A DNA stretch of 64,000 nucleotides from an uncultured Tateyamaria sp. (GTDB lineage: Bacteria; Pseudomonadota; Alphaproteobacteria; Rhodobacterales; Rhodobacteraceae). The stretch lies in the NCBI RefSeq assembly GCF_947496075.1, contig NZ_CANMBJ010000001.1, forward strand, positions 1-64,000, read 5' to 3'. The position numbers and the translations under genes were made by a program. Shown piece after piece: positions 52,324 to 61,567 of this stretch. A model generated the notes under the pieces. The model ran no database searches. It was not told the DNA's origin and worked only from the letters and a program-made list of their open reading frames with translations. Position 1 is the stretch's first letter, and each line of letters starts with the position of its first letter.

Positions 52324-53550
52324 TCAAAGAACCGCGTCAAGGGCCGTTAGAAGCTGATCAATCTCTGCATCATTCGTGTAGTGTGTGAAACTCAGCCGCA
52401 AAACACCCTGATCCGGATCGACCCCCATAGCCTGAAGCGCCCGGACTGCATAGAAATCCCCACCTCCGGCCATGATGCCATGATCGGCAAGGCGGGCGGC
52501 TACTGCGACCGGGTCACGTCCCAAATCCAACGCAACGGTTGGTGCACGGATCGCTGCGTCCGTGGGACCTATAACACGCAGATCATTGCGGTCTTTCACG
52601 GCATCCATGACCCGGGTCAACGCGTCGATTTCTCGTGTGCGCATGAGGTCATGAACGACTTGTCCCCGCGGGGACACTTGTGTCCCACCACCGCTTGTAT
52701 GGTGATCGTAAAGCGCGTGCACATAATCTGCCATGCCCGCACATGCGGCCACTTGAGCATGATCGGGCCCAGCGGGAGTAAACCGTTTATAGAGGCTGTC
52801 AGCGTTGAAGTAGTGTCCCTGGTTCGGCAGCAGCTCTCCCAGGGCGCGCCGGATGACCATCAGACCCTGATGCGGACCGTAGGTTTTGTAAGCCGAGAAC
52901 AGATAGATGTCGGGGCCAAGATGGCCAACATCGGGGAAGCCGTGCGGCGCGTAACTGACGCCGTCGACACAGACAAACGCCCCGGCGGCATGGGCAAGCG
53001 CGGTGATCTCGGTCACCGGGTTGATCTCTCCCACCACGTTTGAGCAATGGGGAAAGCAGACCAAACGGACCTTTTCGTCCAGCAGGTCTTCCAGCACTGC
53101 GGTATCCAGATGGCCGCTGCCGGGATCCATTTGCCATTCACGGATTTCGATCCCCCGATCCGCCAGACGCCGCCACGGGCCCGTGTTGGCCTCGTGATCT
53201 TGATTGGTCACCACGATCGCTTCACCCGGCTGCATCATCTGGGCGAAGGCTTGCGCCAGGACATAGGTGTTCTGCGTGGTTGATGGTCCAAAACTCAACT
53301 CGTCCGTATCCACACCAAGGACGGCAGCCATCCGCACGCGTGCCTCGTCCATCTCTTCCCCGCCTAGCCGTGATGCCTCGTAGTCGGCATAGGGCTGCAC
53401 CTTGCGCTGCGTGTAAAACCGGAACAGGCGATCAATGACCTGTTTGCAAGTGTAGCTCCCCCCGGCGTTTTCGAAGAAAGCCTGTCCCTGCAACGACGGT
53501 TCGGCAAAGGCAGGGAATTGCGCGCGCACAAACTCAAGATCAAGAGGCAT
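52324..53550 (-). CDS. Class V aminotransferase/cysteine desulfurase-like PLP enzyme
   Basis: A 408-aa PLP-dependent enzyme. The PLP lysine is in LFSAYKTYGPHQG near residue 225, with the ring-stacking His in TNQDHEAN and the Asp in FVCVDGVSYAPHG. It lacks the conserved cysteine loop of IscS/NifS, so it belongs to the broad class V group, possibly a cysteine desulfurase-like or isopenicillin-epimerase-like lyase. A 16-bp palindrome at 52661-52676 is embedded in a glycine-rich loop (GGGTQVSPRGQVV). It is not in an obvious operon; the BCCT terminator lies at its 5' side. Confidence 0.85.
   Translation of the reverse strand: MPLDLEFVRAQFPAFAEPSLQGQAFFENAGGSYTCKQVIDRLFRFYTQRKVQPYADYEASRLGGEEMDEARVRMAAVLGVDTDELSFGPSTTQNTYVLAQAFAQMMQPGEAIVVTNQDHEANTGPWRRLADRGIEIREWQMDPGSGHLDTAVLEDLLDEKVRLVCFPHCSNVVGEINPVTEITALAHAAGAFVCVDGVSYAPHGFPDVGHLGPDIYLFSAYKTYGPHQGLMVIRRALGELLPNQGHYFNADSLYKRFTPAGPDHAQVAACAGMADYVHALYDHHTSGGGTQVSPRGQVVHDLMRTREIDALTRVMDAVKDRNDLRVIGPTDAAIRAPTVALDLGRDPVAVAARLADHGIMAGGGDFYAVRALQAMGVDPDQGVLRLSFTHYTNDAEIDQLLTALDAVL
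52661..52676. repeat. 16-bp palindrome, copy 3 (inside class V PLP gene)
   Basis: TGTCCCCGCGGGGACA again, here read in a different phase as VSPRGQ, not VPAGT. The identical DNA word therefore is not explained by protein conservation. Confidence 0.85.
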
Positions 53551-53574
53551 CGGCTGGTCCTTTATCTTAACAAG

Positions 53575-53606
53575 AAAAAGGCCCCAACCAATTGATCAGG
53601 GCCTTT
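53575..53606 (-). terminator. Intrinsic terminator of BCCT transporter gene
   Basis: On the minus strand AAAGGCCC ... GGGCCTTT forms an 8-bp stem with a 14-nt loop, followed by TTTTTC. It lies about 45 nt beyond the BCCT stop. Confidence 0.8.
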
Positions 53607-53651
53607 CAATGCTATCCCAGCTGTCATCAAGGACAACTGGGAAGTCAGGTC

Positions 53652-55343
53652 TTACTCAGCCGGCAAGCCATTGCCCGTCGCACCCGGAATTTCCGAATGG
53701 ACGGCAGGCACGCCTGCGGCCTCGCGGCGACCATCATTATAGATCGCCTTGATCAGCGCGATGCACATCAACGCCATCACGATCGAGAACGGCAACGCCC
53801 CAATCACCATGGCCGTCTGAATGGCCCCGGTCCCGCCGGAGATCAGCAAGCCCGCCACAACAAGGCCAAGGGCTGAACCCCAGAACAGGATGTGGGGACG
53901 CGCTTTTGGACCTTCGTCACCGGCCGCGTTGATGGTGTTCACGATCAGCACGGCAGAGTCTGCGGACGTCACCAGGAACGTCATCAGCAACACAACGATC
54001 AGAACCGCCATGCCCCACGCCAGTGCCTGTGCAATTGGTGCCAACATGAACTCGGTCATGGCAAAGATCTTGTCGCCATTGGCCGCGTCCAGAATGACGC
54101 CATTGGCATCGCCGTTCAGTTCCAGGTCAATGGCTGTGCCACCGGCCCATGAGAACCAGACAAAGCACATCAGCGACGGAACGATCATAGCACCCAGCAC
54201 GAACTCGCGGATGGTCCGACCGCGCGAGATGCGCGCCAGGAACAGACCCACGAATGGTGCAAACGCGATCCACCAGGCCCAGTAGAACACGGGCCACCAG
54301 CCCTGCCACTGTGCCAGCAGGAACGCTTCGGATCCGTCCACACCGTCAGACGCGTATACATTGAAGCTGAGCCATGGCAGCGCGATCAGATAGTCCCAGA
54401 TCCCAACGAAGAAGGCCGCTGCACCAAAGAAGGTAGCGCCGAACAGGATGAAGAAGCCCAGAAGGACAATCGACAGAACCATGTTGATGTTGGAGAGCCA
54501 CTTGATGCCCTTGCCCACACCGGACAGTGCCGACAGGGTCGAGGCGCCCATGATGACCAGAAGCGCCACGATGATGCCGAGTGTCGTGGCAGAGCCATCG
54601 TCGAGCACCAGGCCACCAATCCCGATCCGGGTCAGACCGGCCACGAATTGTTCAACGCCAAAACCAAGCGTTTGCGCCACACCAAGAATGGTTGCCACAA
54701 CCGCCACGATATCGATGAGGTTGCCCAGAAAGCCCGACAGCGAAGAGCCAAACAGCGGCGTCAGCGACGAGCGGATCGTCAGCGGCAGACCGCGGCGGTA
54801 GCTGAAGAACGCAAGCGCAAGACCCGCGATAGCGTAGCACGCCCAGGCGCCCAGACCCCAGTGAAGGAACGACCACACATAGGCCTCGCGCACGTTATCC
54901 TCACCCAGCGCCGTGGTGGCGCCTTGGATGACGGAGGGGTTGTTCTTGAAGTGGGCCACCGGCTCGGCCACGGCCCAGGTGAGCATGCCGACACCGATCC
55001 CGGCACCGAACATCATCGAAAACCAGGAGAAGTTGCTGAACTCGGGCTTTTCGCCCGGTTGGCCGAGGTTCAAACGCCCTGCAGTCGGCCAGAGGGCGAG
55101 CCCAAGGCAGACAAGCACGAAAAACGTCACGACCCAGATGTACCAGGCGGCGAAGTTTTCCAGAATTACGCTGTTCCAGTCGCCCAGAATCGTGCCGGCC
55201 TCGGTTGGCCAGACAATGCACCAGACGACGAGCATACTGATGATGATCTTACTGATCACCGCAACGTTGACGCTGAACCCTCGATAAAAACCGCTATCAG
55301 CGGTTTTGATCGGCAGCTCCGTCAATGGAGGTTGAATAGACAT
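53652..55343 (-). CDS. BCCT-family betaine/carnitine/choline transporter
   Basis: A 563-aa transporter with about twelve TM segments, start ATG 55343 (MSIQPPLTELPIK). The BCCT substrate-site Trp motif is FYWAWWIAFAPFVGLFLARIS. Other landmarks are FSWFSMMFGAGIGVGMLTWA, LHWGLGAWACYA, and MTFLVTSADSAVLIVNT. It takes up quaternary ammonium or related compounds such as glycine betaine, carnitine or DMSP. The window's DMSP and TMA genes suggest such a substrate, but the exact one is unknown. It is divergent from the second BCCT gene. Confidence 0.93.
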   Translation of the reverse strand: MSIQPPLTELPIKTADSGFYRGFSVNVAVISKIIISMLVVWCIVWPTEAGTILGDWNSVILENFAAWYIWVVTFFVLVCLGLALWPTAGRLNLGQPGEKPEFSNFSWFSMMFGAGIGVGMLTWAVAEPVAHFKNNPSVIQGATTALGEDNVREAYVWSFLHWGLGAWACYAIAGLALAFFSYRRGLPLTIRSSLTPLFGSSLSGFLGNLIDIVAVVATILGVAQTLGFGVEQFVAGLTRIGIGGLVLDDGSATTLGIIVALLVIMGASTLSALSGVGKGIKWLSNINMVLSIVLLGFFILFGATFFGAAAFFVGIWDYLIALPWLSFNVYASDGVDGSEAFLLAQWQGWWPVFYWAWWIAFAPFVGLFLARISRGRTIREFVLGAMIVPSLMCFVWFSWAGGTAIDLELNGDANGVILDAANGDKIFAMTEFMLAPIAQALAWGMAVLIVVLLMTFLVTSADSAVLIVNTINAAGDEGPKARPHILFWGSALGLVVAGLLISGGTGAIQTAMVIGALPFSIVMALMCIALIKAIYNDGRREAAGVPAVHSEIPGATGNGLPAE

Positions 55344-55817
55344 AGATACCTTCCTGTTGTCGTTTTTATGACAAGAGCAAAGCACGGGTAGAGACATAAA
55401 CGAAGTGTTAATTCGAACAGTACAGGTCGCATTGGACACCAGAACGCCGTTTTTGTTTCTGATATGAAAAAACGGCGTTCAATTTTCAAAAACTGCGCCG
55501 TTTCTTGCGTCAAAAATGGCCGTATTGCCCGCAAAATATGTCTCATTTTTTGAGATTCGCGGCTTTCATTGCTTTCTGCATGGTCGGACCCGACGGTACC
55601 GTTCATCCCCGATAACGGCCCAAAATCGTCAAATCACACCCATTTACTGTCGCTGTTTCACCAGTATTCGCCCTGAACCCTGTCACCCTTAATGCACGCA
55701 CCGCGCGAAGCCGCGGACAAAGGGTGTCGTTTTCAGACCTTACGAAACGATGAAACCCACGCTGGTGCCGAGGTCACACAAGATGGCAGGCCAACTCAGA
55801 AACAGGGAGCCAATCTT
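55344..55817. other. 474-bp divergent promoter region between two BCCT genes
   Basis: No gene is supported here. The region is AT-richer than neighbours and contains the 13-bp inverted repeat at 55442-55480 and further CGCCGT-type half elements around 55495, suggesting multi-site control of both transporters. Confidence 0.6.
55442..55480. promoter_or_regulatory. 13-bp inverted repeat between divergent BCCT genes
   Basis: GAACGCCGTTTTT and its exact complement flank a 13-nt spacer. It is 99 nt upstream of the minus-strand BCCT start. It could be an operator or an RNA hairpin in that gene's leader. Confidence 0.55.
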
Positions 55818-57656
55818 ATGGCGATAAAAGAACCATTCACGGATCTTGATATCAACAAACAGGAGTCAGGGTTCTATGAAGGCTACAGCCTTCCCATCGC
55901 CCTCAAGTCCAAAGCGATCATGGTCGCGCTTGTCTTGTGGGCCATCATTTTCCCGGTCAGTGCCAATGGCACTCTGGACGACTGGAACTGGGCGTTGCTG
56001 CAGGGCTTTAATGCGTTCTACATCATCTCTGTGGGTGCATTTGCGTTTTTCCTGTTTGCCCTCGCCATACTCCCCACAGGCAGGCGAAAACTGGGGGGCG
56101 TCGATACGGTCCCGGAATTCTCCAACTTCTCCTGGTTCTCAATGATGTTTGGCGCCGGACTTGGTGTCGGGCTTATGGTCTTTGCGACAGCTGAACCGCT
56201 GGGGCTTTGGGGATCCAACCCCGTTGTTGTTGCGGGGAACGTCGAGGGCAATTCGCCCGAAGCCTTAACATCCGCCTATCGCTACACCTTCCTGCACTAC
56301 GGATTCCATGCCTGGGCTATCTACGTCGTGACGGGTTTGAGCCTTGCCTACTACGCCTACACCCGCGACATGCCCCTGACGATCCGGTCTGCGCTGACCC
56401 CGCTTCTGGGGAAAGTCGCCAACGGAATTGTGGGACACATCGTCGATGTGCTGGGCGTTGTCGCAACCATCCTTGGTGTATCTGTCACCATCGGTTATGG
56501 GGTGAGCCAGTTTGTCGATGGAGTGTACGCCGTGACGGGCCTGGATTGGTTGATGGGTGCCAGCGAAGGGGATGCACCACCTGCCCCGTCCACCGTCGGC
56601 CTGTTGTCGGCGCTTGCCATCATCATGTTCCTATCGATCCTGTCTGCCGTGTCGGGTGTCGGGCGTGGGATCAAGTACCTGTCGAACCTGAACCTCGTTC
56701 TATCGATCATTCTGCTGATGACCTTCGTGATCTTTGGCAGCTTCGTGTTTGCCATGACGACTTATGGAACAGCATTGGTCGACTACATCATCCAGTTCAT
56801 CCCGCTCAGCTTCGAAGCGTATAGCCCGTTGGCGCAAGATGCCTTTGCCGCCACTCTGCCGGCCGACGCCGCACCGCTTGCAGCCGATCTGTACGGTGGG
56901 GCGACAAATGCATGGGGCAGTCTGGATGGCTTTACAGAAGGACTGGAGGGCGCGGCTGCCTCTCTGCCACCCGAGACACAAGCCGCAGCGTACGATGCAG
57001 GCAGCCAGGGACGGCTCTTTGGCTGGCAATCGGGCTGGACCACGTTTTACTGGGCCTGGTGGATCGCGTTCTCGCCCTTTGTGGGCCTGTTTCTCGCCCG
57101 CATCTCAAAGGGTCGCACGATCCGTGAGTTTATTCTCGGCTGTGTATTTGCACCCGCATTGGTTTGTTTTGCTTGGATGACCATCCTTGGCGGCACCGCC
57201 ATTGATCTGGAGCTGCAAGGCGTGGCCGAAGGCGCCATCATCGGCGCGTCAAACACCAACAAGCTGTTTGTCACACTCAGCTACATGATCGAGGGCGGCT
57301 TCCTGTCTGCCATCACCATCATGTGCGTGGTGCTTATCATGACGTTCCTTGTCACTTCCGCGGATTCCGGGATTCTTGTGATGAACACGATCATGTCCGG
57401 CGGCGCGCAGGAAACAGGTATCAAGCACCGGATCATCTGGGGTCTGATCATGACAGGGGTGATCGGCGGTTTGATCATCGCGGGGGCTTCAGGACGCGGG
57501 GGCGATCCCCTGGCATCGCTTCAGGACGCAATGATCATAGGCGCCCTGCCCTTTACCATCATCATGGTCCTGATGGTGTTGTCGCTGATCAAGGCATTGT
57601 TCAATGACAGCCGCCGCGCCAAAGAGGACGGTGCCATCGGTCAACCAGCCGAGTAA
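55818..57656 (+). CDS. BCCT-family transporter, second copy
   Basis: A 612-aa transporter, start ATG 55818 (MAIKEPFTDLDINKQESGFYEGYSLP) after CAGGGAGC. The Trp motif is FYWAWWIAFSPFVGLFLARIS; MTFLVTSADSGILVMNT follows. It has a longer insertion than the neighbour (about residues 330-400, rich in Ala, LPADAAPLAADLYGGATN) in a predicted loop. It probably moves a related but different substrate of the betaine/DMSP type. It ends at a shared hairpin with the HIT gene. Confidence 0.93.
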   Translation: MAIKEPFTDLDINKQESGFYEGYSLPIALKSKAIMVALVLWAIIFPVSANGTLDDWNWALLQGFNAFYIISVGAFAFFLFALAILPTGRRKLGGVDTVPEFSNFSWFSMMFGAGLGVGLMVFATAEPLGLWGSNPVVVAGNVEGNSPEALTSAYRYTFLHYGFHAWAIYVVTGLSLAYYAYTRDMPLTIRSALTPLLGKVANGIVGHIVDVLGVVATILGVSVTIGYGVSQFVDGVYAVTGLDWLMGASEGDAPPAPSTVGLLSALAIIMFLSILSAVSGVGRGIKYLSNLNLVLSIILLMTFVIFGSFVFAMTTYGTALVDYIIQFIPLSFEAYSPLAQDAFAATLPADAAPLAADLYGGATNAWGSLDGFTEGLEGAAASLPPETQAAAYDAGSQGRLFGWQSGWTTFYWAWWIAFSPFVGLFLARISKGRTIREFILGCVFAPALVCFAWMTILGGTAIDLELQGVAEGAIIGASNTNKLFVTLSYMIEGGFLSAITIMCVVLIMTFLVTSADSGILVMNTIMSGGAQETGIKHRIIWGLIMTGVIGGLIIAGASGRGGDPLASLQDAMIIGALPFTIIMVLMVLSLIKALFNDSRRAKEDGAIGQPAE

Positions 57657-57673
57657 ACGCAGGTATGAACGGC

Positions 57674-57700
57674 GAAGGGGCGCATGTTATGCACCCCTTC
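57674..57700. terminator. Bidirectional terminator between BCCT2 and HIT gene
   Basis: GAAGGGGCGCAT and ATGCACCCCTTC form a 12-bp stem with one mismatch (a G-U pair in the minus transcript) and a 3-nt loop, between the 3' ends of convergent genes. Confidence 0.7.
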
Positions 57701-57718
57701 CACATCGCAGGTTCAAGC

Positions 57719-58135
57719 TTAAAGTGCCGCGCGCATCTTCTCTGCATGCGCCTTGATCGCCTCCATATCACCCATTTTGCCCGGTGGGCGCATCGAAACA
57801 CCGTCGTGACGTGGGTGGATATGAAAGTGCAAATGAAACACCTCTTGGCCGCCCGCAGTTTCATTGAACTGCTGAACGGTGATGCCATCGGCATCAAATG
57901 CGGTCTTGGCCGCGTTTGCCACCTTCTTGACCGTGGACATGACGGAGGCCAACTGTGCGTCGCTGGCATCCAGCACATTGCGGCATGGTGTTTTGGGGAT
58001 CACCAGACAATGTCCGTCTGTGCGCGGCATGATATCCATGAAGCAAAGGGTATCATCGTCCTCGTAGACGGTGACATTGGGGATTTCGCCCCTCAGGATC
58101 TTGGCAAAGATGTTCTGGTCGTCATAGGCGGTCAT
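57719..58135 (-). CDS. HIT family nucleotide-binding protein
   Basis: A 138-aa histidine-triad protein. The HIT motif is HLHFHIHP near residue 100, with upstream PRTDGHCLVIPK. It is probably an Hint-like phosphoramidase or dinucleotide hydrolase. The 41-bp gap after acuI contains a small hairpin (58139-58165) that overlaps the ribosome site, so read-through from the dmdA-acuI operon may be limited. Confidence 0.93.
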   Translation of the reverse strand: MTAYDDQNIFAKILRGEIPNVTVYEDDDTLCFMDIMPRTDGHCLVIPKTPCRNVLDASDAQLASVMSTVKKVANAAKTAFDADGITVQQFNETAGGQEVFHLHFHIHPRHDGVSMRPPGKMGDMEAIKAHAEKMRAAL

Positions 58136-58176
58136 CGCGGGTCTCCGAAAGCTGTTCGAAGACCCGTCTAGACCGA

Positions 58177-59163
58177 TCAGGCGTTCACGTCGACCACGAC
58201 GCGGCCCTTCACTTGCCCTTGCAAAATGTCTGCACCCAGCTTTGGCAGATCGGACAGAGTGGCGGGCTGAACCATGGCTTCAAGCTTGTCCATGGGCAGG
58301 TCTTTCGCAATGCGATCCCAGGCGCGGACACGATTGTCGTAGGGCTGCATGACACTGTCGATGCCCAGAAGGTTCACACCCCGCAGCAGGAACGGAATGA
58401 CCGTCGCAGGTAAGGCTGCTCCGCCCGCCAGACCTACGGCAGCCACAGAGGCACCGTATTCCATCTGTCCCAACACGCGGGCCAGCATGGCGCCACCCAC
58501 GGCATCGACACAGCCGCCCCAGGTTTCACCCTCAAGCGGGCGCTTGGTGGTTTCATTGATCTCTTCCCGGGCCACGATCTGGCTGGCACCGAGAGAGGTC
58601 AGATAGTCGGCCGTTTCGGGCCGCCCCGTTACGCCTGCAACAGTGTGACCAAGGTTGGCAAGAATGGCGGTGGCAACAGAGCCAACCCCACCCGCAGCAC
58701 CGGTGACCAGAACCGGACCACTCTTGATCCCATGATCTTCCAGCGCCATCACGGCCAGCATTGCCGTGAAGCCAGCGGTCCCAACGGCCATGGCCTGCCG
58801 CGTATCAAGACCTTCCGGCAGTGGCACCAGCCAATCCGCCTTGACCCGCGCCTTCTGGGAGTAACCGCCCCAATGCGCCTCGCCCACGCGCCAGCCGGTC
58901 AGCACGACCTTGTCGCCGGGTTTGTAGCGGTCATCATCGGACGCCTCGACTGTCCCGGCAAAGTCGATGCCTGGCACGTGGGGGTATTTGCGAACGAGTC
59001 CGCCGCCCGGACCAATGCAAAGACCGTCCTTATAGTTCACGGTCGAATACTCAACCGCTACGGTCACCTCAGCCTGCGGCAGATCATCCAGCGACAGTTC
59101 CTGCACCGCAGCGGACGTTTTGCCACTTTCTTCGTCCTTGTTGACCACCAGTGCATTGAACAT
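58177..59163 (-). CDS. acuI: Acrylyl-CoA reductase (NADPH), AcuI
   Basis: A 328-aa zinc-independent MDR reductase that detoxifies acryloyl-CoA to propionyl-CoA. The AcuI/YhdH features are YSTVNYKDGLCI, VPGIDFAGTVEAS, VLTGWRVGEAHWGGYSQKARV and the NADPH motif VTGAAGGVGSVA. The start is ATG 59163 (MFNALVVNKDE), preceded by an AT-rich leader with GGAGAAC. It lies directly downstream of dmdA as in other roseobacters, where both act on DMSP carbon. Confidence 0.93.
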   Translation of the reverse strand: MFNALVVNKDEESGKTSAAVQELSLDDLPQAEVTVAVEYSTVNYKDGLCIGPGGGLVRKYPHVPGIDFAGTVEASDDDRYKPGDKVVLTGWRVGEAHWGGYSQKARVKADWLVPLPEGLDTRQAMAVGTAGFTAMLAVMALEDHGIKSGPVLVTGAAGGVGSVATAILANLGHTVAGVTGRPETADYLTSLGASQIVAREEINETTKRPLEGETWGGCVDAVGGAMLARVLGQMEYGASVAAVGLAGGAALPATVIPFLLRGVNLLGIDSVMQPYDNRVRAWDRIAKDLPMDKLEAMVQPATLSDLPKLGADILQGQVKGRVVVDVNA

Positions 59164-59224
59164 TTTGTTCTCCATTTTTCTGGGGATGATCCCCTGCTTC
59201 ATCTTGCAAAGTAAACTTCGGGGT

Positions 59225-59241
59225 CCGGGGCAGCGCCCCGG
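59225..59241. repeat. GC-rich hairpin between dmdA and acuI
   Basis: CCGGGGC and GCCCCGG form a 7-bp stem with an AGC loop in the 86-bp dmdA-acuI gap. The sequence on the minus strand (GGGGCGCTGCCCCGGACCCC) resembles a hairpin element I believe to be common between Rhodobacteraceae genes. It may stabilise dmdA mRNA or attenuate acuI. Confidence 0.6.
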
Positions 59242-59249
59242 TTCCACAT

Positions 59250-60353
59250 CTATAACCAGAACGCCTCTTGTACCGTGGCCCGGCGTATCCCATCGAGGGT
59301 GTCGACTTCGAGGTCAGTTCCGGGATCCCAATGCGTCATGCGCACCATACCGATGGCCACGTTGGTCTTAAAGTCCGGCGACCATGCAGCCGACGTCACC
59401 TGCCCCACGCGTTTGCCGCCGGCGAGAAGTGGCCAAGGCCGGTCACAGGTCGGCACCGCATCCCCATGGATAACGATGGGGCGAATTTGCTGAACCGGCC
59501 CTTCCTTGGACACGCGCAAAAGCGCATCACGTCCAATACAACCGATAGCCGTCTGGGTGTCGCAGAACCGCCCCAGCCCGCACTCATGCGGTGTGTTGTC
59601 GTCGGTCATGTCATTGCCATAGCTCAAGAGCCCACCTTCGATCCGCTCAATGGCATTGGGGCAGCCCGCACGGACCTGTAGGTCTTCGCCTGAATTAAAC
59701 AAAGCGTGCCACAGCGGCATGCCAAGCGCGCTGTCCGGCACATAGATTTCGAACCCGCCCTGCTTGGAGTAACCTGAGCGGGCAATGGCTAGGTCCTGCC
59801 CCTCGAACTGGAACATGTCGAAGCGGAAAAAGCGGATGTCGCGCACGCGGTCGCCAAACACGCGCTCCAGCAGATCATCGGCCTTGGGCCCCTGGATGGC
59901 CAGCGGCGACACGTCCGGCTCATCCACCAGCACGTCCAGGCGGTAGCCGTTAGCGATGCCCTTGACCCAGAGCAGCAGATCGCTGTCAGCAATGGAAATC
60001 CACCACCGGTCCTCGCTGAGCTTGACCGCAACAGGATCGTTGAGCATGCCGCCCGTCTCATCCACGATGGGCACGTAGTAGCACTGTCCCGGCAGCATCC
60101 GGCGTAGATCGCGCGGTGTCAGCATCTGCATCAGCCGCCCGGCGTCCGGACCGCGAAGTTCCACTTGCCGTTCGACCGAGACGTCCCAGACCTGAACGTG
60201 GTCTTTGAGATGGCGGTAATCTGCCTCGACGCTTTCGAACACGGTCGGCAGCAGCATGCGGTTGTAGATGGTGTAGGCTTTGACGCCTGCCGCCTCGACC
60301 CCTTCAGAAAAGGGTGTGCGGCGCAGGCGGCGTGACGGAGATATGACGGCCAT
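59250..60353 (-). CDS. dmdA: Dimethylsulfoniopropionate demethylase DmdA
   Basis: A 367-aa GcvT-fold demethylase that transfers a methyl group of DMSP to tetrahydrofolate, yielding methylmercaptopropionate. DmdA-type landmarks are PSRRLRRTPFSEGVEAAGVK at the start, DHVQVWDVSVERQVEL, QCYYVPIVDETGGMLNDPVA, ARSGYSKQGGFEIYV, NIERIEGGLLSYGNDMT-like AIERIEGGLLSYGNDMT, and the end motif VQEAFWL. Its ATG overlaps the DinB-like stop by 1 nt, placing it in an operon with DUF2182, DUF1326 and DinB genes. Confidence 0.96.
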   Translation of the reverse strand: MAVISPSRRLRRTPFSEGVEAAGVKAYTIYNRMLLPTVFESVEADYRHLKDHVQVWDVSVERQVELRGPDAGRLMQMLTPRDLRRMLPGQCYYVPIVDETGGMLNDPVAVKLSEDRWWISIADSDLLLWVKGIANGYRLDVLVDEPDVSPLAIQGPKADDLLERVFGDRVRDIRFFRFDMFQFEGQDLAIARSGYSKQGGFEIYVPDSALGMPLWHALFNSGEDLQVRAGCPNAIERIEGGLLSYGNDMTDDNTPHECGLGRFCDTQTAIGCIGRDALLRVSKEGPVQQIRPIVIHGDAVPTCDRPWPLLAGGKRVGQVTSAAWSPDFKTNVAIGMVRMTHWDPGTDLEVDTLDGIRRATVQEAFWL

Positions 60354-60862
60354 CAGTCGTCCTTTGGCATGAACACAATATCAGTAACGGGAGCGGTCAG
60401 ACCGGCGGCCGTCATCATGGCGTGGACCTGACCCCGGTGGTGGGCCTGGTGGGTGAAAAGGTGCACCACGCAGGTTTCAAGCGGCATTTCAAAGTCCTGC
60501 TGTAAGGTGCTGGAATGCCAAGACAAATCGCCCTTGAGCGCGACGGTGTCGAGGCGGTCGCCCCAAAGGCGGATCGTGCCGTCCATGCGGAAGCGCTCCG
60601 CACTCCAGACCGCGAATGTCGGGGTGAATTCCTTGTGCTGTTCGGGCGGAACCGACGGCGGAGGCAGGTCCGCGTCGAACCGGCTCATCCAGATCGTGTC
60701 GCCCCACAGGATGTGGTTGAGCGTCGCCATGACGGACCCGAAGAACGCACCGCGATCCTTGCGCAGGTCCTCGTCCGGCACGCCTGTGAGCATTTCCGTC
60801 AGTTGGCGGTTCTGCCAGGCGTTGTAACGGGCCATGGTACGTACATAACCCGCGTCGATCAT
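60353..60862 (-). CDS. DinB family protein
   Basis: A 169-aa four-helix-bundle DinB-superfamily protein, with WSRFDADL-like metal-side residues: His in LNHILWGDTIW, and HLFTHQAHHRGQVHAM giving the His triad. The family includes thiol-dependent (mycothiol, bacillithiol) transferases that bind a metal. It is coupled by ATGA to the DUF1326 gene and by one base to dmdA. A role in handling thiols or reactive products of DMSP breakdown is an inference. Confidence 0.87.
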   Translation of the reverse strand: MIDAGYVRTMARYNAWQNRQLTEMLTGVPDEDLRKDRGAFFGSVMATLNHILWGDTIWMSRFDADLPPPSVPPEQHKEFTPTFAVWSAERFRMDGTIRLWGDRLDTVALKGDLSWHSSTLQQDFEMPLETCVVHLFTHQAHHRGQVHAMMTAAGLTAPVTDIVFMPKDD

Positions 60863-61566
60863 GGTTTGGGACCTTTCCAGTCGATCGGGCAGATTTCCGC
60901 GGATTTGCCGCCGAAGTCCCAGATGCGGCCGTAGTCACGCACCTTGGATTTCACACCGCGGGCTGCGATGATATCCGGCCCCATCCAGTACTTGGAGTTG
61001 GTGATCATCACCGGGTGATCCTCGGACTTGCCGGTGATCATCTCGATCTCGCCCTGGATCTTGCGCCCGATATAGAGGCCGCGTTTCTTGCCTTCGCGCA
61101 CGATCTCGACCTTTTCACGCTCGGCGCCCACGATGTCGCTGACCAGCATGGTGAAGAGACCCGTAGTGCCGCCTGCGGCGCCAGAGAATATCTGCAGGAT
61201 GCCATTGTAGGCCTTGCCGCTTGCGCGCTCGTCCACATAGGCCGCGACACGCCAGCCGCCTTCCCCCATACGACCAGGGATATCGACCATCAGGCCGACG
61301 TTCAGGCCGCTCAGGTCCTCGCCTTCGAAATGTCCTTCGTCGATGGCAATGGCCATCCACGCGTGGCAATGCCCTTCGGTGGGGGGATGCGCGCCAAGTG
61401 AGACGACGCAGGGACAAAAGAGCTCGCACGAACAGTTGAGAAACAGTTCGCCCTTGATAGCCCATTCGGTGGGCGACATCTGCCGCCGGCCCGGGTTGGG
61501 CATCCGGCTGTCGATGCGCTGACTGACCGGCAACTTATCCGCGTCGGGGCGTTTTTTCACGGCCAT
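60859..61566 (-). CDS. DUF1326 domain protein with Cys-rich motif
   Basis: A 235-aa soluble protein, start ATG 61566 (MAVKKRPDADKLP). The DUF1326 region begins near residue 40 with FLNCSCELFCPC, a C-x-C-x4-C-x-C cluster, then HCHAW about 20 residues later, suited to metal binding. The function is not known. DUF1326 genes are typically next to DUF2182, as here (1-bp gap). Its ribosome site GGAGGAT overlaps the end of that gene. It links the pair to dmdA. Confidence 0.87.
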   Translation of the reverse strand: MAVKKRPDADKLPVSQRIDSRMPNPGRRQMSPTEWAIKGELFLNCSCELFCPCVVSLGAHPPTEGHCHAWMAIAIDEGHFEGEDLSGLNVGLMVDIPGRMGEGGWRVAAYVDERASGKAYNGILQIFSGAAGGTTGLFTMLVSDIVGAEREKVEIVREGKKRGLYIGRKIQGEIEMITGKSEDHPVMITNSKYWMGPDIIAARGVKSKVRDYGRIWDFGGKSAEICPIDWKGPKP

Positions 61567-61567
61567 C

